Positions 1 through 5,185 of a stretch of 5,260 bases of DNA are shown in pieces (within the stretch, counting starts at the first letter, position 1; every line of letters starts with the position of its first letter). Under the pieces are notes generated by a model, which saw only the letters and a program-made list of their open reading frames with translations, made no database searches and had not been told where the DNA came from. A program made the translations under genes and the position numbers. Source of the DNA: Nitrospira sp. (GTDB taxonomy: Bacteria > Nitrospirota > Nitrospiria > Nitrospirales > Nitrospiraceae); contig JANYEF010000180.1 of NCBI GenBank assembly GCA_025363325.1, positions 1 through 5,260 on the forward strand, given 5' to 3'.

Positions 1-40
1 CTTTGAGCGCAGCGATCTGTTCGGCTACCATGTCTGCCAT
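1..40 (-). CDS. 5' end of an unidentified gene, cut by the window edge
   Basis: The minus strand has an ATG at 40 followed by 13 open codons reading MADMVAEQIAALK to the window edge. A GAGG Shine-Dalgarno core lies at 47-50, 6 bases upstream, which favours this start over the in-frame ATG at 31. The visible residues look like the start of an amphipathic helix, but too little is present to name a family. The frame is also open upstream through the repeat element as far as the HEAT-gene stop codon at 260-262. A longer product starting at ATG 211 or 241 is therefore formally possible, though most of it would be repeat-encoded. The gene follows the HEAT gene on the same strand and may be the next member of that operon. 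Confidence 0.4.
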   Translation of the reverse strand, partial: MADMVAEQIAALK

Positions 41-57
41 GCCCAACCTCGTTCTCA

Positions 58-184
58 ACAGGATGCTGAAAAAGTCTGCCAGCTTCGTTCTCGGCTCATC
101 GAAATCCTCAACGTACCCCAGAGGGTACGCCTCCGGTTTCGACTCGCCTGCGGCCTTGCTGGACAGCCTTTTTGAGCATCCTGT
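58..184. repeat. 127-bp fold-back inverted-repeat element (MITE/REP-like)
   Basis: The ends are imperfect inverted repeats of about 27 bases. ACAGGATGCT at 58-67 pairs with AGCATCCTGT at 175-184, followed by A5/T5 runs and CTG-CCAGC against GCTGGACAG. Inner pairing continues: TCGAAA at 99-104 with TTTCGA at 137-142, and a top hairpin with arms 112-118 (CGTACCC) and 123-129 (GGGTACG) around the loop CAGA. The whole unit could fold into one long stem as DNA or RNA. No clear target-site duplication is seen at either end. A further copy of the arm lies at 244-260, which supports a repeated element. The sequence resembles a dispersed intergenic repeat that I associate with Nitrospira genomes; this is recollection, and copy number cannot be judged here. 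Lying after the HEAT stop, it may also affect transcript ending or stability. Confidence 0.75.
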
Positions 185-243
185 GTGGCGTACTTCTGTT
201 ATCTCAGACATGCGGGTCTCGAAGTCCCACCAGGCACGCATCG

Positions 244-260
244 CTTTTTCAGCATCCTGC
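244..260. repeat. Orphan arm of the 58-184 repeat at the HEAT gene stop
   Basis: Bases 244-259 on the minus strand read CAGGATGCTGAAAAAG, identical over 16 bases to the left arm of the element at 59-74 but in opposite orientation. The arm directly abuts the TAG stop codon of the HEAT gene (262-260). Either a second element decayed here or 58-260 is one compound element with an alternative outer arm. Confidence 0.7.
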
Positions 261-1624
261 TAGCCCCTTTGGGCAAAATCACCCGAAGGGCCGAATCGGC
301 CAGTATCGCCAAGAGGCATGTCCACCCGCGCATTGTCGACCACACTCGAATTGACGGTGGCGTCTTCCGGCGCCGGCATCCAGCCCAACTTTTCGAGTGT
401 CTGAAGCGCCAATTGCCGCAAGGCATCTTTCGCCGTGAGTCGAACCGACGCATAGGAGAGCACCCGCTCCCCTTCCGCGATGACTTCAGACGCTTTCGGG
501 TCATACAGGAAAGCAATCAACGGCTCGATCGCCGTGTCACCGATGGTGGCCAGGGCGGCGCTGGCCTTCTCGCGCAACACGCCGTCCTTCAACAGCATGA
601 TCAAATCTGGAATGACGCGCGGATCGCGGAACTGGCCGAGCGCTGTCGCAGCCGCTTCCTTGATAAAGGCGTCTTCGCTGACAATACAGCCTGGTGTTGG
701 GGTTCCATCCTGTCGAATCCCTTTCCCCTTCAACGCATCCAGCACCGGAGGCAAGGCGCGAGGATCACCGATCATGCCGAGCGACGCAATGGCATGCCGC
801 TTCACCACCCCATCCTTCATCGCCTCGATCAAGGGATCGATGGCTCGTGGATCGCCGATCTGGCCCAGAGCGATCGTGGCATCTTCGCGGACGGCCCGAT
901 CCGGATCTTTCAGCGCGGCAATCAGGACGTCGACGACTTTGGAGTCCCGCACCCAGGTTCGGCCAATTTGATAGTCAGTGGTCATCCCACCGAGTGCGCG
1001 GGCGGCGTGGCACCGGACCACAAAATCTTTATCCTTGAGACACTCAATCAGCGGATCGACGGAAGGCTGGCCGATAGAGATGAGTGCGGTTCCGGCTGTT
1101 TCTCGCACCGTTTTCGAAGGATCACGGAAGAGTTTGATCAGGACTGGGATCGCCCTCGGATCGCCGATCTTGCCCAACGCTTCTGTCACCGCACTCTTCA
1201 CGGCGCCATCGCGATCTCGACAGACGAGCATGAGGGCCTCGACGGGTTTCCGATCCTTTAGTTCTCCACAGGTTTTCGCGGCATGTTCGCGGACACGCCA
1301 CCGCTCATCCTTCAATGCAGTGATCAGGCGATCAACGACTGCGGCTCCCATCAAGGCCATGGCCGCCACGGCATCGTTCCGCACGTCCATGATGGAATCA
1401 TTAAACAGGACGATGAGCGCTTCCACCGCTTGAGCCCCGCCGATCCTGGCCACGCCCCAGCCCGCATGGGCCCGCACCGTCCAATATTCGTCCCCACAAG
1501 CACCGAGCAGCGCGTCTAACGTGGTAGGGTCGGCAAGTTCAGCAAGTGCCTTGGACGCCTCTTCGCGGGTCGCGTCGTCAACATCCTCGAGTGCTGCTAA
1601 CAGATCATCAAGCGCCTGGGCCAT
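260..1624 (-). CDS. HEAT-repeat protein, cytosolic scaffold
   Basis: The 454-residue product is almost entirely tandem two-helix HEAT/PBS-lyase-type repeats of about 31 residues, roughly twelve in number from residue 1 to about 410. Hallmarks are recurring G-[KQM]-I-GDPRA[IL]-x-P-L-I turns and VRxxAAxALG helices, e.g. residues 152-168. Two repeats carry insertions, near residues 210-225 and 315-330. Such solenoids bind proteins or act as scaffolds; some relatives are phycobilin-lyase-like, but nothing here points to that chemistry. There is no signal peptide or membrane segment, so it should be cytosolic, unlike the two genes upstream. The ATG start has a GAGGAG Shine-Dalgarno sequence 8 bases upstream. 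The last 45 or so residues are not repeat-like, and the TAG stop sits at the edge of a repeat-element arm, so the native C-terminus may have been altered. Partner and function are unknown. Confidence 0.9.
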   Translation of the reverse strand: MAQALDDLLAALEDVDDATREEASKALAELADPTTLDALLGACGDEYWTVRAHAGWGVARIGGAQAVEALIVLFNDSIMDVRNDAVAAMALMGAAVVDRLITALKDERWRVREHAAKTCGELKDRKPVEALMLVCRDRDGAVKSAVTEALGKIGDPRAIPVLIKLFRDPSKTVRETAGTALISIGQPSVDPLIECLKDKDFVVRCHAARALGGMTTDYQIGRTWVRDSKVVDVLIAALKDPDRAVREDATIALGQIGDPRAIDPLIEAMKDGVVKRHAIASLGMIGDPRALPPVLDALKGKGIRQDGTPTPGCIVSEDAFIKEAAATALGQFRDPRVIPDLIMLLKDGVLREKASAALATIGDTAIEPLIAFLYDPKASEVIAEGERVLSYASVRLTAKDALRQLALQTLEKLGWMPAPEDATVNSSVVDNARVDMPLGDTGRFGPSGDFAQRG

Positions 1625-1632
1625 GGGTACCG

Positions 1633-1638
1633 CTCCTC
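1633..1638 (-). promoter_or_regulatory. Shine-Dalgarno of the HEAT gene, overlapping the upstream stop
   Basis: GAGGAG on the minus strand lies 8 bases before the ATG at 1624. Its first base is the last base of the upstream gene's TAG codon (1640-1638). This overlap favours translational coupling between the two genes. Confidence 0.65.
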
Positions 1639-2072
1639 TACTGATAATACTGATCGCGCTCGCCGCCGTGCGGATAGGTCCGGCTGCAGCGAATCGTTAA
1701 GGTCTGGGTCCCTCGTCCCTCTACGCATTGATCGAGCGACTGGGCAAACTCCAACTTCCCCTCTAAGGTCACCGTGAACGGAAAATCATACGTGAAGCTC
1801 CCAAATTTATATTTGCCAGGCTTCAGTTTGAGAGCACGGGATTCGGTCGTCTTGTAGGCATCCATCGATTCGGGGTCCGACGCATAGATGGACGGAGTGA
1901 CGCCGGGCACCTGCCACCAGGACTGAGGATTAATGGTGGTCGCGTCGATGGTAATGGCGTGCTCCTGGGTATACGAAGCTGGCGGACCGGCTGCGGCCTG
2001 CGAGACGACCGCCGCAGAGCCCAGCAACCCTCCGACCAGACAACGGACCATGTACCATTTAACATTCTGCAT
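1638..2072 (-). CDS. Small exported protein of unknown family
   Basis: The 144-residue product begins MQNVKWYMVRC. It has a basic start, a hydrophobic stretch at about 11-25 and an Ala-rich signal-peptidase I site near residues 26-28 (SQAAA then GP), giving a mature protein of about 116 residues. The mature part is rich in Thr, Tyr and alternating hydrophobic residues, suggesting a beta-sheet domain. A GKYKFGSFTYDFPFTVTLEG stretch lies at 86-105, and Cys116 and Cys129 could form a disulfide in the periplasm. I do not recognise the family. The frame extends upstream to 2156, but that part overlaps the preceding gene and gives no signal peptide at its N-terminus. ATG 2072, with an AGG at 2082-2080, is therefore preferred; GTG 2075 and ATG 2051 are alternatives. 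It starts 8 bases after the phosphatase-like gene stops, so the two are co-transcribed and probably act in the same compartment. Confidence 0.8.
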   Translation of the reverse strand: MQNVKWYMVRCLVGGLLGSAAVVSQAAAGPPASYTQEHAITIDATTINPQSWWQVPGVTPSIYASDPESMDAYKTTESRALKLKPGKYKFGSFTYDFPFTVTLEGKLEFAQSLDQCVEGRGTQTLTIRCSRTYPHGGERDQYYQ

Positions 2073-2080
2073 CACGTGAC

Positions 2081-3088
2081 CTATTGCAGGCTGGAACCCT
2101 GTGGGGCCGCGGCAAAGGCAGCCTGAAATATTTCTTCCACGGCCTGACTGTCCCATTCGGTATGTGTCTGTAATCCCAACGTCCTCATCACCGTCGCGCC
2201 GGTATCTAAAATGGAGACCGGCTGGTGAATCGTGTGACCATGTTTAATCCCCACCCCCGAGGCAATCCACGGAACCATCGGAACGGCCGCGTCAGCCTGT
2301 TCCTGGTTTGCATCCCTGCCTTCGGCACTGAGCGACGTCACGAACAGGGTCGTCCGCTTGGTCAGCCCCTGCTCTTGATAGATGTCCAACACGGAGTGTA
2401 TGGCCCTATCCACCGTGCGAAGGGCGTCACGGTACTCCTTCGAGGTCCAGCCCCGGGACGCGCCCGCTCGACCCGCCTCAGGAAGATGCACGACCAGAAA
2501 ATGCGGCAGCGCAAGGACGGCATGCCCGTAACCATGGCCGCTGGTCGCTTTTTTGAAGTATTGACGGATGTAGGACACGACCAGGTCCGTGCTGCACTCA
2601 GGCTTCAGAGGCCCGCACATCTGGTAATCCGTGTAGGGCTCGGGTCTCGCCAACTGATAGAGCGACTCATCCATGAGAAAAATTGCGCTGTCACGCCCCC
2701 CGCTGAGATCGAGATAGTCGAACAGGCTCGGGGCGCGTGGGTAGCCGCGGCTGAATTCGAAGGTGTTCCAGGTAATGCCATGTTTCTCGACCGGCATCCC
2801 CGTAATCAATGACGCCATCGTCGGCAGACGTAACGCAGGCTTCACCGCCGTGGCAGACCAGGTAACAGCCCCTTCCTTGATCAACCGGCTGAGGGTCGGC
2901 ATCGTGCCGCCTTTCAGGGAATCCTGGCCGAATCCTTCGAGGACAAAAAGAATCACGTGCTCGGTCGGAGCCGTTGGCAGAGAGGACTCCGCCGCCGCCC
3001 CACTCTGAGGCAGCAAACAGAGAAACAACAATGATACAGCGAGTATCCGAAACGACCATCCGTGATTGAAGCTGAGTGACATGTTCAC
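2081..3088 (-). CDS. Exported alkaline-phosphatase-superfamily protein, likely catalytically inactive
   Basis: The 335-residue product has a signal peptide (hydrophobic 14-27, cleavage near AAA-E at 31-34), so the protein is exported. The fold of type I phosphodiesterase/nucleotide pyrophosphatase enzymes is recognisable. A first beta strand ends VILFVLEGFGQDSL (45-58). The substrate loop has RLPTMASLITG (87-97) followed by HGI (103-105). There is a VHLPE...GW.S.EY..ALR.VD segment (200-228), and the C-terminal block runs VPWIASGVGIKHG, then PVSILDTGATV (272-300). The catalytic residues look lost, however. Glu51 replaces the usual first metal Asp, and Arg87 sits where the Thr/Ser nucleophile belongs. 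Gly206 and Ala210 replace the DxxxH pair, and Leu253-Ser254 replace the SDHG Asp-His. No HG motif follows at about 260. It may be a binding or regulatory pseudoenzyme. The start is GTG 3088, preceded by a purine-rich AGAAAGAA 7 bases upstream, or ATG 3082. It is first in its operon. Confidence 0.85.
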   Translation of the reverse strand: MNMSLSFNHGWSFRILAVSLLFLCLLPQSGAAAESSLPTAPTEHVILFVLEGFGQDSLKGGTMPTLSRLIKEGAVTWSATAVKPALRLPTMASLITGMPVEKHGITWNTFEFSRGYPRAPSLFDYLDLSGGRDSAIFLMDESLYQLARPEPYTDYQMCGPLKPECSTDLVVSYIRQYFKKATSGHGYGHAVLALPHFLVVHLPEAGRAGASRGWTSKEYRDALRTVDRAIHSVLDIYQEQGLTKRTTLFVTSLSAEGRDANQEQADAAVPMVPWIASGVGIKHGHTIHQPVSILDTGATVMRTLGLQTHTEWDSQAVEEIFQAAFAAAPQGSSLQ

Positions 3089-3129
3089 AGATCAGTTCTT
3101 TCTATTCCAAGGGGGCATCTACGCTATCA

Positions 3130-3144
3130 TGGCGTTTTCCGCCA
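3130..3144. repeat. Small inverted repeat in the divergent region
   Basis: TGGCG at 3130-3134 and CGCCA at 3140-3144 form a perfect 5-bp stem with a 5-base loop. It lies about 42 bases before the GTG start of the phosphatase-like gene, so it would fall in that transcript's leader. It lacks a following U-run on either strand beyond the loop, so it is not a convincing terminator. Confidence 0.4.
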
Positions 3145-3154
3145 AGGCAAGCGA

Positions 3155-3195
3155 GGCAAGGCCTTGCCCGCACGATCCATCAGGATTCATGCGGG
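3155..3195. repeat. Palindrome and adjoining stem-loop in the divergent region
   Basis: GGCAAGGCCTTGCC at 3155-3168 is a perfect 14-base palindrome, and a further GGCAAG lies at 3146-3151. The palindrome overlaps a second imperfect hairpin: CCCGCA at 3167-3172 pairs with TGCGGG at 3190-3195, with an inner ATCC (3175-3178)/GGAT (3183-3186) stem around the loop ATCA. Sharing bases 3167-3168 makes the two structures mutually exclusive at their junction. Possible roles are a dimeric regulator site or a structured mRNA leader; the sequence does not decide. Confidence 0.5.
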
Positions 3196-3209
3196 TGGGG
3201 GCGGCTCCT

Positions 3210-3238
3210 GGCACAGCGGTCGATGTCGGTGCTATGCT
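3210..3238 (+). promoter_or_regulatory. Candidate sigma-70 promoter for the plus-strand cluster
   Basis: An extended -10 (TGC then TATGCT, hexamer 3233-3238) lies 17 bases after a weak -35, GGCACA at 3210-3215, which matches TTGACA at three positions. Transcription would start near 3245, leaving a leader of about 60 bases. It is supported by position and the extended -10 only. Confidence 0.35.
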
Positions 3239-3262
3239 TAATTTCAGCCTCGTGGCTGTCAA
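3234..3262 (-). promoter_or_regulatory. Candidate sigma-70 promoter for the minus-strand operon
   Basis: The minus strand has a consensus -35, TTGACA, at 3262-3257. A weak -10, AAGCAT, at 3239-3234 follows a 17-base spacer. The leader to the GTG at 3088 would be about 140 bases and would contain the inverted repeats at 3195-3130. The -10 covers the same bases as the plus-strand candidate -10. Confidence 0.35.
3245..3258 (+). other. Short hairpin at the predicted 5' end of the plus transcript
   Basis: CAGCC (3245-3249) and GGCTG (3254-3258) form a perfect 5-bp stem with a TCGT loop. If the candidate promoter is right, this hairpin would sit at the extreme 5' end of the mRNA and could stabilise it. 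It could equally be chance. Confidence 0.3.
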
Positions 3263-3263
3263 C

Positions 3264-3287
3264 GTGTCAGTCCCTGGTGCGTCAGTC
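3264..3287. repeat. Direct repeat of GTCAGTC with 15-base period
   Basis: GTGTCAGTC at 3264-3272 recurs as GCGTCAGTC at 3279-3287 (8 of 9 bases), just upstream of the plus-strand start. It may be a pair of half-sites for a regulator, but two short copies are weak evidence. Confidence 0.25.
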
Positions 3288-3296
3288 TGATCCAGC

Positions 3297-3302
3297 AGGT
3301 GA
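3297..3302 (+). promoter_or_regulatory. Shine-Dalgarno deciding the start of the 431-residue gene
   Basis: AGGTGA lies 5 bases before ATG 3308 and is immediately followed by a further GG. The alternative GTG at 3299 overlaps this motif and has no good ribosome site of its own, so ATG 3308 is preferred. Confidence 0.65.
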
Positions 3303-3307
3303 GGTCG

Positions 3308-4603
3308 ATGCCAGACATCTTTACTCCACAGGCACCCACCCGCGTGGCATTCCCTCGCATCCCCTTGCTGAGCCTGAGCTTCTTCACCCTGTTTGTCATC
3401 CTGTCTGTCTGGCCGTCAGTGACTCTGGCAGAAGTCCGAGTCGTGACCGCCCAAGGGGAATACAGGATGGGAGACCGTGACACCAGAGAAGACGCCATCC
3501 GCCTGGCCACCGAAGCGGCCAAACGAAATGCCCTGGAGCAGGTTGCAGTCTACCTCGAAAGCATCACCATCGTGGACGGTCTGGATGTGACAAAAGACGA
3601 AATTCGAACCTATACCGCTGGTTTAGTCCTTGTCCTGGAGCAAGAGACCAACACGACGCTCGATGGGAACACCATCGTTGTCAGAACGGATCTGGTCGCC
3701 CAGATCGATACAGAAGAAGTGCGACAGGCCATCGCGGCCTTACGAGAAAACGAGGACGCCCGGCATCAACTCGTCGCGCTGCAACAGGAAAATGACCAAC
3801 TACAACAGGACCTCGACGCAGCAAATCAGGCTTTAGCACAAGCCTCGACCGCAGAGCAGACACAGCAGGCGGCCCAGCAACGACAAGACATCTTGAATCG
3901 GGTGCAATCGAACGCCATGGTCTCGCAAGCCTGGACGGATTGGGTGCTCGTCTCGCCGGCTGGCTATTCCTCTTCTTCCTTGGTGGGGTTGGCCCAACTC
4001 CAGGCTCTCCTGAACGCAGCACAGGGCTTATATCCCACAAGCCCGCATGTCCAAGTGGCACAACAAGTAATTACCACAAGACAGCCGCCGACGCCGCCAC
4101 AACCGCCCGTTCCCCCTGCACCGGGAATGAGGCAGCCGACCATGCCACGCCATGAAATCACGCCGGCGCCAGGATCATCGCAGACTGTTCCGCGAACGTT
4201 GAACGAAATTACGCACAACACACCGACAACACCACCGCACTTCGGAAATCAACCCGGCGTGATACATCAGATACCGCCCTCGACGGGATCGAGAACATTG
4301 ACCGATGTCCGCCAATTGAATCCCTTCTTGCCGCCACCGAGCGCTGTTCCACCCGCAGTGCAGCAGACTCCGATGCCAGGCTCACGGTCGGCTCGTGCAC
4401 TTCAGCAGTTTTTACAACCACGACAGGCAGAGGCGGGCGTACCACCTGCGACAAGAGGATTACCTCCAACGATGCATCAGATCCATCCGCCGACCCTCCA
4501 GCAAGTGCCACACATGCCCCATCAGGTTGCCCCTCGCACACAGGGAGATGGAAGCCACGGCGGAGGGGGAGGTCATGAGGGTGGCAGAGGGAAAGGAAGG
4601 TAA
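3308..4603 (+). CDS. Exported protein with LPP20/FlgT-N-like domain, coiled coil and Pro-rich tail
   Basis: The product is 431 residues from ATG 3308. A signal peptide spans about 12-41 (hydrophobic 18-37, cleavage VTLA then EV). Residues 42-143 form a compact domain with the pattern GEYRMGDRDTREDA, a helix of AxxxAKRNALEQV, TKDEI at 95-99, and a final strand pair around DGNTIVVRTDL. This resembles the LPP20 and flagellar FlgT N-terminal fold. Residues 143-200 are Gln/Glu/Ala-rich with heptad-like spacing, a likely coiled coil. Residues 258-410 are Pro/Gln/His-rich, low-complexity and probably disordered, with recurring H/N-E/Q-I/V motifs. The last 19 residues are Gly/His-rich and basic. Family members of this fold act in the outer envelope, but this architecture does not identify a function. 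The protein probably works with the next gene product, which carries a related domain and starts 3 bases after this stop codon. Confidence 0.85.
   Translation: MPDIFTPQAPTRVAFPRIPLLSLSFFTLFVILSVWPSVTLAEVRVVTAQGEYRMGDRDTREDAIRLATEAAKRNALEQVAVYLESITIVDGLDVTKDEIRTYTAGLVLVLEQETNTTLDGNTIVVRTDLVAQIDTEEVRQAIAALRENEDARHQLVALQQENDQLQQDLDAANQALAQASTAEQTQQAAQQRQDILNRVQSNAMVSQAWTDWVLVSPAGYSSSSLVGLAQLQALLNAAQGLYPTSPHVQVAQQVITTRQPPTPPQPPVPPAPGMRQPTMPRHEITPAPGSSQTVPRTLNEITHNTPTTPPHFGNQPGVIHQIPPSTGSRTLTDVRQLNPFLPPPSAVPPAVQQTPMPGSRSARALQQFLQPRQAEAGVPPATRGLPPTMHQIHPPTLQQVPHMPHQVAPRTQGDGSHGGGGGHEGGRGKGR
4594..4600 (+). promoter_or_regulatory. Shine-Dalgarno for the 192-residue gene
   Basis: AGGAAGG, 6 bases before GTG 4607, lies within the last codons of the preceding gene. 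It is a strong ribosome site that supports the GTG start and suggests coupled translation. It ends a purine- and G-rich tract starting at about 4559. Confidence 0.75.
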
Positions 4604-4606
4604 CTC

Positions 4607-5185
4607 GTGAACGGCAGAATAGTCTTCGCACCCATTTATTGCGGCCTGGTTGCCATATCCTGTTTGTGGCAGCCGGGCGCCACGTTGGCTGAGTCAGGCG
4701 CTGGATCGCCTCCGGTCAGCCAACATGCCGAGCAGTCATTCCAACAGCTACATCAAATCGAACGAGGTGAGCCGAGGAACGGACGAGCGGGCGCCGGGAT
4801 CACCGTCACGGAAAACGGCGGCCACTATCCCACGGAACAGTACCTCATCGGAAAAGGCCAGGGGGATCTGAATAAAGGCAAGATGGTCTGCCAGCGGGTG
4901 TCAGAACTCTCGGCCCGGACCGATCTCGCCAAACAAATCCGTGTGATGGTCAAGGAACACCTGGTCGACCGGATTCGCGAGCGAACTGGCCGAGAGGCGG
5001 AACAGGACATCGAACTCACCAGGGAGGAAATCGTCCAGGAATATCTCCAGGGCGTGAAGATCGTAGATCGCCAGATGGACGAAGAGGGCAAAACCTGTAG
5101 CGCCACCGCCGTCATGCCCAAGAGCCAAATCCAGCCCAACCCAGCACCCGACCGCCTCGAACCCACCCCGGCGGTCATTCGATAA
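4607..5185 (+). CDS. Exported LPP20-like domain protein, possible lipoprotein
   Basis: The product is 192 residues from a GTG start with a strong Shine-Dalgarno sequence. The N-terminus is a signal sequence with two readings. VAISC at 15-19 fits a loose lipobox with Cys19 as the lipidated residue, whereas ATLA-E at 25-29 fits signal peptidase I. Residues 30-75 are a polar linker. Residues 78-171 form an LPP20-like domain: QYLIGKGQGDL, a long amphipathic helix with ARTDLAKQIRVMVKEHLVDRI, TREEI at 138-142, QGVKIVD, then a last strand. Cys95 and Cys164 within it could pair as a disulfide. The tail from 172 is Pro-rich. The domain aligns with that of the upstream protein, including T-[KR]-[DE]-E-I followed by a Gly 6-7 residues later. 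Relatives include Helicobacter LPP20, an outer-membrane lipoprotein, but function in this family is mostly unknown. It is the second gene of a two-gene unit. Confidence 0.85.
   Translation: MNGRIVFAPIYCGLVAISCLWQPGATLAESGAGSPPVSQHAEQSFQQLHQIERGEPRNGRAGAGITVTENGGHYPTEQYLIGKGQGDLNKGKMVCQRVSELSARTDLAKQIRVMVKEHLVDRIRERTGREAEQDIELTREEIVQEYLQGVKIVDRQMDEEGKTCSATAVMPKSQIQPNPAPDRLEPTPAVIR

Noticed and set aside
3..263. Plus-strand open frame of 86 codons across the left-end repeat
   Set aside because: It lies almost wholly in the fold-back element, and the opposite strand holds a better-supported gene start at 40.
185..1261. Plus-strand open frame of 358 codons opposite the HEAT gene
   Set aside because: It is antisense to clear HEAT repeats. 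Its periodic RIADLAQ-like peptides are the mirror of the GDPRAI repeat codons, and it has no ribosome site.
2225..2812. Plus-strand open frame of 195 codons opposite the phosphatase-like gene
   Set aside because: The minus-strand frame has a signal peptide and recognisable fold motifs; this one has neither.
3209..3223. Sigma-54 promoter starting with TGGCAC
   Set aside because: The expected TTGC-like -12 element is missing at the required spacing.
3066..3290. Small plus-strand gene in the divergent region
   Set aside because: No Shine-Dalgarno sequence is seen. The frame begins inside the start region of the minus gene, and the peptide crosses the palindromes with no coding features.
4209..4631. 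Minus-strand open frame of 140 codons opposite the Pro-rich tail
   Set aside because: It is a shadow of the Pro/Gln-rich coding sequence, which rarely yields antisense stops, and it has no start signals.
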